The notes under the pieces were generated by a model, which was not told the origin of the DNA, did not search any database, and worked only from the letters and a program-made list of their open reading frames with translations. Both the position numbers and the translations under genes were made by a program. Of a stretch of 64,000 bases of DNA, positions 39,816 to 51,317 are shown in pieces; position 1 is the stretch's first letter; the number at the start of each line of letters is the position of its first letter. Source of the DNA: Pegea sp. RAD2-039. Taxonomy: Eukaryota; Chordata; Thaliacea; Salpida; Salpidae. The stretch lies in the NCBI GenBank assembly GCA_034620365.1, contig JAQGEQ010000262.1:1-64000 (forward strand). Direction: 5' to 3'.

Positions 39816-40049
39816 TAATTCAAAGAATTTCAAATAATAATAGAATACAGTTGAGTCGATATTTGCAATATTCGTTAAATATGTTAGGTAAAGAAAAGTT
39901 ACTTCAAAAGGCAAGTAGTTTTTTATTATGTAAAGCATACTTTTTTTTATTTAGCAACAGTTTCAGAATAATCATTGAAGAAAATTATTCAATTTTTGAA
40001 GAAACTCAAAGATATGCAACTAAGACAGCTTGATCATGAATGTTGTTGA
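39816..40049 (+). CDS. Possible last two exons of an unrecognised gene upstream of nurim
   Basis: Candidate exon A, 39816-39910, follows TTGTTGGCAG and reads IQRISNNNRIQLSRYLQYSL... to LLQK. Candidate exon B, 39981-40049, reads KIIQFLKKLKDMQLRQLDHE then CC and TGA. Phase closes if the intron uses a GC-AG pair: the donor AAG|GCAAGT is the classic strong context for GC donors. No upstream exon was identified and I do not recognise the peptide, so this is tentative. The stop lies 158 bp before the nurim ATG on the same strand, a spacing that would suit a co-transcribed pair. An alternative unspliced reading ends at 40033 but changes frame at the intron. Confidence 0.3.
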
Positions 40050-40207
40050 AATATTGACAGGAAAAATATATTGTTTCTGATGTTAAAGTTATATGAGATA
40101 TGTTGACTTATTTGATGTGTTGATAAATTACAGAAAATAATTTATCATTTGAAAAAACAGAAGAATTCTATAGCTGTATTTCAAAATAATTGTTTATTCT
40201 AAGAAAT

Positions 40208-41539
40208 ATGAAGACATTTCTTTTTTATATTTTTTCTATAATTTCAATCATTTGTACTGTTTTTACTATTTGGGATTTGTTTATCTTTCTTTCTGGAAAT
40301 AAAAATGGCTGGCTTTTTTGTAATCGATTTTCTACCAAAGGTTAGTTCATCAGATTTATATTGGGTTTAAACCTTTACCATCAATCCGTTTTTTTACTAT
40401 TTAGTAGTTATATGAAGTTCTAAGGCCTGTATTTTAGTACTAAAAAAAAATGACCATTTTTAGCAAATATATTTCTATTATTTAGTACTTATTACAAATG
40501 ATTTTATTTTTCAGAAAACTTTTTTCTTTCAATGCTGATGAATTTGGCATTAATCATGGTTTTCATAATAAATCATTCATTATTTACAATTTCAAAACTT
40601 AAAAATTCTTTTAAAAATATTGGTATCTACCCGATACATCGATCATTTTACAATTTACAATCCTCTTTAAGTTTACAGGTAATTTGATGTATTTAATTAG
40701 TTTTAAAAACTTAATCCACTATCACATAACCATAATTTAATTTTTTCAAATATAGTTTAGGTTTTAATTTCTTGTCATCTATTGTTCAGCTGTTAATGCA
40801 TTACTGGATTAAAGCTCCATCTAATAGTCAAACAGTTTGGAGTTTTACTGGACAGCATGTAGTTTTTATATTTCAATTTCTTCAAGTTATTAGCTGGTTA
40901 TTAGTAGTTTGTACAATGTACATCTTAGATGTCAAAGAGTTTCTTGGATTTGAGCAAGTGTGTTGAGTAGATAAAGTTTTTATTTTTCTTACAACTTTCA
41001 AATAACTTATAGGAATATAAGAAAATTTTATTCAAAAACTTTATAGATGATTAGTGAAATTATATCTCTGTAATTTACAATGAAGTTAAGTACGTTGGTA
41101 TCTTCTTCTTACTTCAGGTTACACATTTTACTTCTGGAACTCGAGGTTGCCCATTATCTTTAAAAACAAGACCAGCTCAAGACTACTACCATAATTGTCG
41201 ACATCCGATTGTGGTTTCTGCGTTGTTAATTTTCTGGTTGGCTCCAATTATGACTTATGATCGACTAATGCTGGCATCAAGTGGGTTTTTCTGGTTCTTT
41301 TTCATTTTTAACCTTATTTTTATCTAAACTGTATACATAACTAGTTAAAAGTGCTAATTATACTCAAATAACTTTTGATTGTTTAATTTGTTTATGTTTT
41401 ACAAATATTCTTTATTTTAAATATTTCTACAGCTTTTTCTTTGTATTTATCAACAAAATTAAACTCAACGAATGAAGATTTTGAATATATTCAAACAATG
41501 CATGCAAAGAAGATCAGAACTATTCAAATCCTCACTTGA
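40208..41539 (+). CDS. NRM: Nurim, inner nuclear membrane protein
   Basis: Multipass protein of the nuclear envelope, distantly related to isoprenylcysteine carboxyl methyltransferases; its reaction, if any, is unknown. Exons 40208-40340, 40515-40678, 40790-40957, 41118-41280, 41433-41539; phases close to 245 codons, 244 aa (human about 262). Supporting motifs: RSFYNLQSSLSLQ|LLMHYW across exons 2-3 (human RSLYVACTALALQLVMRYW), which fixes the exon 3 acceptor at GTTCAG; VISWLL followed by LDVKEFLGFEQV; NCRHPIVVS (the conserved RHP at 183-185); and TYDRLMLA in the last membrane region. Hydrophobic segments are visible at about residues 4-24, 46-66, 115-140 and 186-205. Exon 1 is weakly conserved, as expected. 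AATAAA at 41972-41977 is a candidate poly(A) signal. Confidence 0.9.
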
Positions 41540-42589
41540 ATCACTTTTTCAAGGAATTTTTTCATTATTTTGTAAATTTAGTTTTTATAAAAGCATTTTT
41601 GTATAAATTTCATTTTTTGAGTTCATTTCAATACACAAATATCATATTGACAAGATTTATATTGGTTTCTGATTACAGATAATCACTGTAGTTTTTGCTG
41701 CAGGAAGATATCAGAATTAAGCTATCTTGTATCAAAAGCAAATACAATGTTGATTCTTTTGTAGCAAATTTTTCCTCTGATGTGTGCAACACTTATGACG
41801 ATTACTTAGTGTTACAATATTTGATTTCTTGAAAAGAGTTATACAAATTTTAGCTTAACTGCTGCTAATCAGATTTTGTTTAGAGATTTAATCGAGTTTT
41901 TGTTCAAGTCTGCTGCATTCATGGTATTTGACTGTTGTTCCATTGTTGAACTATTCTGTGATATATTGCTAAATAAACAGTTGTTGATGCTAGTATGGTT
42001 CATTAAACCACTAAAGCCTTTCAATCAAACTTGACTGAAAGTTTTTGGTTTTGTGGTTGTTGGTGTTTGAACCACACTTATATCAAACATTAAAATTTGT
42101 AATTTTTATTATGATCAAATATAAAGAACCATGATGCTTCTTTCTTCCTTGTGATTCATTAAACAGTCTTTAATTTCCCAGAACTTTTTCGTAATTATTT
42201 AAAGAGGGTAATAGTTGAATGTAATTCCTATCTATTTGCATTGATGCGTACGGTCTCATTTGTTATCTTAAGACATATACAACAGAATAATAAAGAAAAC
42301 TGCCTATACTATTTTAATTGAGTCGAAACCAGTCACGTGACTATTTATTATGCAACCTGTTTTTCAAGAATTCAACTTTAAATAGCTTTGGGTAATATTT
42401 TAAAGATAGTATGGTCTTGTATCTTCATCAATCAACCTTATCTACGAATCGAATGCATTAAAATTACGATCTTTCACGCGTTTATCTCAGTTATCAATAG
42501 TAAACAAGTAGCACTTTAATTTACAACAATGTGCTAAGCTGTACTATAATCTTTTTAATCCTTCAGTATAATCTTAGTACGGTGTACAT
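41540..42589. other. Nurim 3' flank, no gene seen
   Basis: No coding signal. The candidate poly(A) signal for nurim is at 41972-41977. The right end borders a fossil LINE. Confidence 0.45.
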
Positions 42590-43800
42590 TGTGAGCCAAT
42601 AAGAGAAGAACTCAGCAAAGCTGTTTTTGCAATAGTTTCTAGAAAAGTATAGTGTAGCGACGGTATACCACCTGTCTTACTAAAATCGCATTAAACTTGT
42701 TTTCTACGCCCTCTCTACAATCTCTTAATCAAATTTCGGAGAGAAAGAGAGATTCCAGAAAACAAGTACGATGCAAAGATCATACCACTATACAAAAATA
42801 AGAGTACTATTTCAAATGCAATAAAAGAATATCCCTGCTTAACATTGTAGACAAGGCATTTGCTCGTGTGCTACTTTACCGCCTGCAAACTTTACCGCTT
42901 TTTATTGCTGAAAGAATATATCCCCACTCACAATGTGGACTCAGATCAAAACGCATCTTTCATAGACATGATTATTTTTGTGCATCAACTATAGGAAAAT
43001 GTAAAGAGAGCCTTTGTATATCGTGCTCATTGACCTTAGCAAAGCTTTTTAGCTCGTCAGTAGCGAAGGTCTATTCTTGATATCATTGAAGATTAGCTAC
43101 CTACCAAGCCTTATTATTATAATGAAATCATTTCACATGAACACTAGAGTCCAGTATGATAGTTTATCTAAAGTTTTGGTCTAGTAAATCTAAAACTATC
43201 CATCGAAATCAAGGCCACCATCTATTGAACCTTTGTCTGCAGTACGCTATTGTACACCAGCGAAACTCGAATCTTATCAAAGGTTAACGAAAATAAACTC
43301 AACACCTTTTACTTTTGTTATCTTTATAGTATTTTGCGTTTAAGGTGGTTGCAACAGATCTCACATGATGAAGTCTTGAAGTGCGCTAGCCTGACACAAG
43401 ATTACAGCATAGTAAGCACGCAACGGCTTTGTTTGCTCGGACACGTCCATCGGATGGAAGACGGATGGATCACAGTTATATGGGAAACTATTAAAAGACA
43501 AACACAGCATCGGCCGTTTTTGTATTCGCTTTAAGCGCGATATGAAATCGCTTAACACCAACACCAGCAATTGGGAAGATATTGTAGCAGCTTGTTCCGA
43601 ATAGCGCTCTCTACTCCGCAAACAACTGTAAGATAGAGAGGAAAATAGCTTCAGAGAAAGTTTTTACATTTTACTGTACTTTGCTGTTACTTCTGTTACA
43701 TCAAACTGTATTATATTTTAACATCATTACTCATAAATATTTACAGCACATTCAACAGAACCATTCTCCGCCGAAGCAGGCCTTATTATTATTATAGTAT
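42590..43800 (+). mobile_element. Fossil LINE, second family ('LGHVHRMEDG' type), internally deleted
   Basis: Frames shift often, but the order of motifs is clear: IREELSKAVFAIV; SDGIPP.LLK; DAKIIPLYKNKS; RLQTL...IAERIYPHSQCG; then a gap, then LNTFYFCYLYSILRLRWLQQI, EVLKCASL and RLCLLGHVHRMEDG. These belong to the RT and C-terminal domain of LINEs often mis-annotated in databases as 'craniofacial development protein 2-like'. The catalytic part of the RT, between the Gln-Cys-Gly motif and the LNTF motif, is reduced to fragments (TRVQYDSLSK), so a large internal deletion has occurred. The 3' end is CAGGCCTTATTATTATTATAG at about 43780-43800, a short trinucleotide tail. Not functional. Confidence 0.75.
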
Positions 43801-44109
43801 AATCTTTTAAATTATGCAAGTATTTTACTTTATTATTCGAAACTTTTGAAAAATACACAATAACTTTTAGATAGTTAATTAAGAAAGAATTTAGTGATAA
43901 ATAACGTATGCTATCAATACAGCAAAAATAAATAACAATTGAGTTTATTAAAACTGTTAAAGTGAAACTTCTAAAAACTATTTTTTATAATTTGGAAATC
44001 CTGATTATAGTAAAACTAAAATACTAAAGATTTATATAGAAACTGTACCTTTATATTAGGCTTTTTATAAATAGTTTAAAAAAAGGAGTATTATTATAGA
44101 CATTATTTA
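43801..44109. other. Short spacer between two LINEs
   Basis: About 300 bp of A+T-rich sequence between the two elements of opposite orientation. Nothing recognised. Confidence 0.4.
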
Positions 44110-44134
44110 TATATTTATTTCAATAAATGCAAAG

Positions 44135-44159
44135 GAGGGTACCTGAAAAGAGCACCTCT
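44135..44159 (-). repeat. LINE 3'-terminal hairpin, copy B
   Basis: GAGGTGC can pair with GTACCCTC on the minus strand. One G-C pair of the 14 kb copy is a G-U pair here, so the fold is kept despite substitution. Confidence 0.5.
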
Positions 44160-44316
44160 CGCTAACACACATTCTCACAAATAACATCTGTTTAACCAAA
44201 AATATAGAAAGTAAAAGATGTAACCTGGTATTTCGTCGATTTCGATAGCCCTCATAGCATACAACAGTGAACAATTAAATGGAATGTTAATAATATAAGA
44301 AAGAAAAAAAAAAAAG

Positions 44317-47037
44317 TCACAGTTTAGAAATGACAATGTTGGTAATATTATAACGGTTCAACTTCTGCTTGAACAACACGAGTGACTTCGACATGGCAAT
44401 GTCTGATGGCAGAAGGTTCCATGTATGAATTGTACGGTATGAGAAAAAATTTGCTCTGACCAATGTACTAGGTGATATAGGCTTATTAAGATATGATGTG
44501 TGTCGTCTGAGCTGATATAACTTGAGGGAAGGACTAATAGAAAAGAAATCACCAAACTGAATGTCAATTAAATTGTGGATAATATTAAAAATAAGAATTA
44601 AGTCGTATTCAATCCGTCGGATTTCCAAAGTATCTAAATTGAAGAAAATGAGACGATGTTTATAACTATCATATTTAATATTAAGTTTCCTGCATACCAA
44701 TCTCGTAAATGTGGCCTGAACAGATTTGATTTTTTTGATATCACTAACTTGATATGGCATCCATGCACTGACATTGTAATCAAGAATTGGACGTACGTAC
44801 AATTTGAAGAGAATGATAAAAAAACATGGGTTCCTAGAATTAAAGATCTTTATAATAAGAAAGACAAGCTTGATTGATTTTCCAAAGATTTTGGAAACAT
44901 AATTGCGCCATTTAAAGTCAGATGATAGAGTAATGCCAAGGTCTAGGATCGAAAATACTCGTTGAATAATAAATCTATTAATGGAGTATTGGTTCAAGCA
45001 ATTTACAGCTGGTTTACGAGAAAAAGTTATAAGTTCAGACTTTGTGGGCTGGATTCTGAGCTGCCACTTCGTAGACCAGTTTTCTACAGTGTGTAGTGCA
45101 TTTTGAAGTTTGAAGTATTACAAGATAATAGCTTGATATCATCTGCATACACAAACACTCTGACATCACCTACTGCTACTAATCTTCTGATGTCTTCGAT
45201 GAAAATTAAAAAGAGAAGGGGAGCCAGACCAGAACCCTGAGGAACACTACTGGTGATTTGACTAGAAGTAGATAAAGATCTTTCTACACGAGTTTGTTAG
45301 GTTCTACCTGATAGGTAATCTTCAATCCACTGTAAGATAAAGCTGTTGATTTTTGATTTTTGTTAATTTAAAGCTTATGATAAAACTTTTTCAATATAGT
45401 AACGAGCTTAGTGTGTGGGACAGAATCAAACGCCTTAGCATAATCGAGGTATAATATGTCACAAGGAGTGTTACTTTCATAATGGGCTGTAAACTCATTA
45501 AGAAAAGTGAGATGTTGAGTCAGGGAAGATCTCCGTTTCACAAAGCCATATTGGACATCAGATATTAGATGGTGCTCCATCAAATGACTGGTCATATGAT
45601 TGTGAATGATATGCTCTTGAGTTCTGCAGATAACTGAAGTCAGCGAAACTGGTCTGTAGTTAAGTGTAGTGTTTCTGGGACCCTTTTTATGAATTAGAGT
45701 TGTTATCAATTAGGGGAGGTATTTGAGATCTCGCCTTAAGCTTGCGATTTATGAAACCAGAAAACGTTTTCTTGCAAGGTGAAAATAAAACTGCACTTTC
45801 TCTCCCCAAATAGAAATTAGAAATAGATTTCTTGTAAACTATACAAAAATCTTTGTACAGAGATTTGATGGAAGGATCTGCTTTAGTTTGTTTGTATAGG
45901 AGATTTTTTAAATGTTGTAAATTCTTTAAAGTTTTGGGCAAGTGGGTTTTTTTTGTTGGCTCTATAAAAAGGTATGAATTTTTCGATTGACTCTTTAACG
46001 ATGTTAGTAAACCTTGAGTAAATAGTATTGATGTCTTCGGAAGAGTTGAAAACAGAAATCCAGTCAACATCTGATAGAAACTTGTTTATACCGTTATAAT
46101 TTCCACAGTAAAAATTACTTTTGCTTGAAGTTTTAACGTTCATAAAAAAGTTTGATGGAGCTTGAATTCAATCATATTGTGAACGCATGTCAAAGCAAAA
46201 GGTTCTTTTTGATCAACGTAGATAATGTTCTCAGGTTTTGATGTGATAAGAAGATTCAAAGTATTACCACTAACTTGGGTCGAAAAGTAACCATCTGAGA
46301 TAGATCATTGGCATTGAGGAAGCTTACAAAGGCATGACTTAGAAAGGGCGAATTAGTATTATCGCTATCCAAGTTACGAGATTTTCCAATAAATGCTAAG
46401 TTCGGGTTATTTCAATCAATTTTACCAAAATTAAAATCCCCCATAATACATAACTTAGGACACACAACACTCTTCAGAGCCTTCAATAAGGCTTTAACAG
46501 TAACCTCATCATTAGTTTTAGAGGGTGGTAGATAGGTACATATGAAACGATAAAGTTTGGAATTTGAGTAATGAAAATCAAAAGCGATAATCTCAAACCC
46601 TGGACAATTAATGGGATCGATCTGAATTCTAGAGATCTTGGGTGCAAGCGATATTTTGTAAATTACGCAAACACTGCTGCCTCCATCATACAGTCTATCA
46701 CAACGCAAAACTGCAAAAGATTACCGTCGACCAGAAAAGAATCAGGATAAAACGGTTTCAACCAAGTTTCAATAATAAAAACAAATGTGAAATCTTGGGA
46801 ATACAAAAGAGCTCTCAATTGAAAAATTTTGTTAATAATCGACCGTGCGTTGAAGAACATACTTAACGTGATAGAAGAATTGTCTTCTTGATGCTTGTGA
46901 GATTTGATGATGGCCTTCTGTAAATTGATATCTTGGGTATGAAAAAATTGTGTCCGGAGAGAGTTTGACAAAAGAAGATGTGGGTCCAGTGATTTTTGCC
47001 AATTCCGTTTTTTTAAAAAAACCTTGATAATTCTCAA
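44317..47037 (-). pseudogene. LINE ORF2: endonuclease, reverse transcriptase, C-terminal domain
   Basis: From 5' to 3' on the minus strand: endonuclease pieces FFNARSIINKIFQLRALL and FIIETWLK (46663-47037); GGSSVCVIYK and CIMGDFNFGKID (46412-46708); linker (45687-46143); RT start NTTLNYRPVSLTSVICRT and YLDYAKAFDSVPHTKLV (45368-45709); the box VYADDIKLLS near 45.13-45.16 kb; and an intact 226-codon C-terminal stretch (44317-44997) with SAWMPYQVSDIKKIKSVQ, RRHTSYLNKP and IHTWNLLPSDI. At least four frame breaks separate these pieces, and a deletion at about 45.70 kb removes the region before the RT, so no complete enzyme can be made. The C-terminal stretch being open suggests the copy is not very old. 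Confidence 0.85.
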
Positions 47038-47052
47038 GTCCCATGGTGGACC

Positions 47053-47940
47053 TCAAACTTCACATTTAAAATCAGTTGGTTGTTCCTTCTGATATCGGTT
47101 ATACGCCTCTTTTAGAAGACGCTTATTTTCTAAGCGATCACCTTCACACATATCAGGTGCTACTCTAATGCGCTCGAATTTTTTCTCAAGCTTTAGCTTA
47201 TACAGCTTGGCAAGAAACTTGCGTTTTTCCAACTTTCCTGAAAAGATACTTTCAGTGGTCTTTGATGATCTGAGCTTTTTGCTCCAAGTCTAGTCATTGA
47301 TACCTCTGGAATGTCCACAAAATCAAGGCCTTGAGAGCACATTTGATTAAAAACTCACTGTCATCATCTTTATCAGTCTCAGAGACATTAAAGATGATGA
47401 AATTGTTTTCTCTGTCCTCACAGTCTAAAGTGAGTTTTTGTGCGTTTTGTTAGCATTTTTGTCGGAACCGGGATCACCGACCACTGAGGCCCATGTGACT
47501 TGTTTCTTTGTAGAGGCATTGAGTTCTTCCATTGATTTAGACAAACTAGAAACTTTCTCATCAATCTTGGCAATTTCTGATTTAAGTCTTATTGATTCAG
47601 CAGATACAGATTTGCTGATGTCTGTTAATAGGTTTTCATCAGAATTGGTTGAGGGAGCTGTTGTGTCCATGGTTCTACTTTTAATGCAAAACCATTTAAA
47701 TCCCATTTGCTTCATCTGTTTTTTATCAAACATATCATAAATTTTCGTGCTCACATCACTACAGATGAGATGAAAGCAGGAGAGACATTTAAAACATTCT
47801 ATTGCCGGATCTTCACTAAAGCAAATTTTATTGTAAGATTGGCAATTACAATTTCAAATTTGTTTTGATGAAGTCGGTTTATCAGGATATTTTTTTATAT
47901 TTGATCGTAAGGTCTTGGTAGTTTTATGTGTATCCACCAT
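47053..47940 (-). pseudogene. LINE ORF1: zinc finger, coiled coil, RRM-like domain
   Basis: Starts at ATG 47940 (MVDTHKTTKTLRSN). An in-frame TGA follows KPTSSKQI. After it comes a Cys/His cluster resembling a PHD finger: NCNC...ICFSEDPAIECFKC, LSCFHLIC and WFCIKS, where the last expected Cys is Ser. Then a coiled coil (AKIDEKVSSLSKSMEELN). Then, after a frameshift near 47.42 kb and another near 47.30 kb, an RRM-like and C-terminal part (DRENNFIIFNVSETD, RPLKVSFQ, RVAPDMCEGDRLENKRLL). The stop TGA is at 47053. This is the usual ORF1 layout of CR1/L2-group elements, whose ORF1 binds the element RNA. Broken at three points at least. Confidence 0.75.
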
Positions 47941-47960
47941 ATCTTTATAAAATATTTTTA

Positions 47961-48874
47961 CTGTCACCAACCGCAATATATAAACAATATATCTATAAAA
48001 TATATTTAATATACAATTCACTTCCTAGAAATATCTTTGTCACAACTTATAAGCTTATTCAAATAGAACCTACAACCGGAAACTTATTCAAATAGAATTA
48101 TGTTGAAAGTATTACGTCGATAAGTTACCAAGTTGATAGCCTAGCTTACAAATAGTGTACACTCAAACAGTCCACTAAATTATTCATATCATAAACCAAC
48201 CATAAGTAATTGCTGCTCTGAAAGTTTTTTTAAATTATTTTATTAAATAATTAAATAATAAACGTTTAACAGCCTTTAATCATTTCGCCTAAACTATGAG
48301 TAATTGTGCAATGTGCGGTTCTGACTACGGATTCTGGTTTGTTTTGTAACCTTTTTGTAGTATATAATAAATCGATTGTGTTTAATACATCTTAATCATG
48401 AAAATGTGTGAAACTGAAAAATAAAACAAATTTTACTAAAGTTTAGTTTTATTATTGCTATGTAATCAGCATGATAAATATATTTTAATATTTACTTTCC
48501 TGCTTTTTATCAATGACTGTATAATGTTGTAGTAGTTATAAGTTTGTTGATTAATTCTAGTAATATTTTTCTGTAATAAATAAATCTTCAAATAAAATCT
48601 TTTGTGATAGAAATTAATAATTATATAAATTAATTAACACAAAGTATTTTGCTATAATATTTTTACTAATTTTCTTAATAATATTAATTTTAACAAATTA
48701 TGGTTAAAAAAAAAGTTATACTTTGATTTGTGTTGATTTGGTTCTAAGTACTTACAAACATTATCTTAATAATTTTTTTCTCCATTAGTAAGAACAGTTT
48801 TAAAATATTTTATTTTAGCAATTGTAAATAAGTTTAATTTTAAAACATTTTATAGGCATAAGTTATTTTTATAG
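47961..48874. other. Intergenic, no gene seen
   Basis: About 900 bp, A+T-rich, between the LINE 5' end and IVD. It must hold the IVD promoter, but no motif can be named with confidence. TTTTTATAG ends at 48874, 15 nt before the IVD ATG. Confidence 0.4.
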
Positions 48875-48889
48875 CAAAAGATATTTAAA

Positions 48890-51317
48890 ATGAATTTCTT
48901 ACAACAAGCTGTAAAGCTTTGCCTAAATTGTCAAGTACCAAAGCAGCGTTTTATACCATCAATTAAAAACCTTCGATTATTATCATCTAATTATTCTACA
49001 TCTGTTGGAATTGATGATGACCTTTTAGGATTTACTGATGATCAAAAAGAAGTAATTACTTTAACTATTGTAGTTATTTGTTCAATTTAAGCAAGATAAA
49101 TATTTGAACATAATTTAATGTTCCTTTAATCATTATTCAATATAGTATAATTATAAATGAATATTGTTTTGATACTTAATGAGTATTTTGTGTTTGACAT
49201 AATGCTAGTTTAAAATAATTTAGTCACTCTAAGTTTAATTAATATACACTAATCTAAATTTAACTTAATATGTTCAATATAACTTTCTCTTTAATTATCT
49301 TTATATTGAATAATTATTAGATATAAAGTTTTATTATTATAAAAATTGTTGTAAACTTTAAATGGTCTCTTATTTTGATATATTTTGTTTTTATATTTTT
49401 ATTTTAGCTCCGAAATGCTGTAAGAAGATTCTGTGATGAAGAATTGACTCCTCATGCTGATGAAATTGACAGAAAGAATAATTTTGATAATCTGAGACCT
49501 TTTTGGCTAAAACTTGGAGAAATGGGTCTTTTGGGTTTGACAGCTTCAGGTTCCTTATTAATTTTTCCTTAGCTATTTTAAAGGTTTTGTAAATCTTGAA
49601 ATTATATAAGGTTATATTTTGGTTAAAATCAAAACTTTTATTTACTAAGGAACATTTGAAAACCTACAATGTTTTTCTAAGTTGATTTATTATTTATAGA
49701 ATGTGATGGTGGTACAGGCTTAGGATTTTTTGAACATTGTATTGTGATGGAAGAAATGTCCAGATCAAGTGCTTCTATTGCACTTAGCTATGGTGCTCAT
49801 TCTAACTTGTGTGTTAATCAAATTGTTAGGCATGGCACACCCCAACAAAAAGCTAAATACCTTCCAAAGGTACGTTTATAATATATTTATTAAATGATTT
49901 CTTCATTTGCTTTATTTAGAATTAATATTTGAAAATTTCATGTTACTTCTATATTAACTGCTTCAAAAAAGTTTTTTAATCAATTTAATCTTCAGCTTAT
50001 TAGTGGAGAACACATTGGAGCTCTTGCCATGAGTGAGCCTGGCTCAGGGTCAGATGTAGTTTCAATGAAGCTGAGAGCTGACAAAGATGGTAGGATCAAT
50101 TCTGTTTCTTATTTTTAAACCCATACATTCACAAACAGTCTTTTTACTGTTTCTGCACTTTATGTTAAATTATTTGATTTTATATTCTAATTTTTTACTA
50201 AGATTTCTAAGCACTTGTTCACTACATTAAATCAAACATAACAATCAACTTTCCGTTTAGTTTGTATTAGTTCAAAACATTATGTACACGCAGTTCCATA
50301 ACTAATTAACTTTTAAAAATTGTAGCTATTTTTTAATTTGTAATTTAAAACAGCGATTGTGTAACTGAATATTATCTAGGTGATCATTATGTACTAAATG
50401 GTAACAAATTTTGGATCACAAATGGACCTGATGCTGATGTTTTAGTTGTGTATGCCAAGACTGATGTCAAAGCTGGTCCTCATGGTATCACCGCTTTTCT
50501 TATCGAGAAAGAATTTGCTGGTTTCTCAACTGCACAAAAGCTTGATAAACTTGGTATGAGAGGATCAAACACATGTGAACTGGTATTTGAAAACTGCTGT
50601 GTACCAGGTACAGCTTTTTGTTGTAACCATCTATCTAGTTTGTTTCTAATTACTTCTCACCACTAACAGCATCCAACATACTTGGCAAGCTCAATCATGG
50701 AGTGTATGTGTTAATGAGTGGATTAGATCTAGAACGTCTGCTTCTGTCAGCTGGACCGATTGGGTCGGTTTTCTGTCAAATTATCATTTAATATCAAACA
50801 AATTCTGATTAAATTTTAGTGTAATGCAAGCAGTTATTGATGTTTCATTTCCATATGTACACGAACGAAAACAATTTGGTAAAGCTATTGGCGAATTTCA
50901 AGTTTGTTACATACCATTGTTTCAACTTTATTACTTTTCTTCAATCTTTCAGTTGATGCAAGGCAAGATGGCTGACATGTACAGCAAGATGAGCGCTTGT
51001 CGATCATATATGTATACAGTAGCACGTGCATGTGATAAAGGCTACTTCAGCAATCGTGATTGTGCTGGTGTAATCCTATATTCAGCTGAAGCAGCAACTC
51101 AAATTGCTTTAGATGGAATCCAACTTTTAGGTGAGTGCAAGTCAACATTTAGTAGATATTTTTATGAAACCTTTTTTTGTCAGGTGGTAATGGTTACATC
51201 AACGACTATCCAACTGGACGCTTTTTACGAGATGCCAAGCTGTATGAGATCGGTGCAGGTACAAGTGAAGTCCGTAGATGGTTGATTGGAAGAAGTTTTA
51301 ATGAAATGTTTAAATAA
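48890..51317 (+). CDS. IVD: Isovaleryl-CoA dehydrogenase, mitochondrial
   Basis: FAD enzyme of the mitochondrial matrix that oxidises isovaleryl-CoA to 3-methylcrotonyl-CoA in leucine breakdown and passes electrons to ETF. Exons 48890-49051, 49408-49549, 49700-49869, 49996-50089, 50380-50607, 50670-50763, 50820-50901, 50953-51130, 51184-51317; all phases close: 428 codons, 427 aa, matching the family. The first ~40 residues are rich in Lys, Arg, Ser and hydrophobics with no acidic residue, as expected of a mitochondrial targeting peptide. Acyl-CoA dehydrogenase signatures: [17 protein letters not shown], then [14 protein letters not shown], and [20 protein letters not shown] with [10 protein letters not shown]. 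The catalytic Glu is at the IVD-specific place, [10 protein letters not shown] (Glu287), which separates it from other family members. Acceptor-like TTTTTATAG lies 15 nt before the ATG. Confidence 0.97.

Larger units (their letters stand above)
44110..47960 (-). mobile_element. CR1/L2-like LINE, nearly full length but damaged
   Basis: A minus-strand non-LTR element of about 3.85 kb with both ORFs. ORF1 (47053-47940) has a Cys/His zinc-finger, a coiled coil and an RRM-like C-terminal part. ORF2 (44317-47037) has an apurinic-type endonuclease, RT and C-terminal domain. The 3' end has the hairpin seen in the 14 kb copy followed by an A/T-rich tail. Compared with the 14 kb copy it lacks about 250 bp between the linker (KARSQIPPLI) and the RT start (NTTLNYRPVSL). 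Frameshifts and stops occur in ORF1, endonuclease and RT. The 5' end is placed by the ORF1 ATG and is approximate. No clear target-site duplication was found. Confidence 0.9.
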
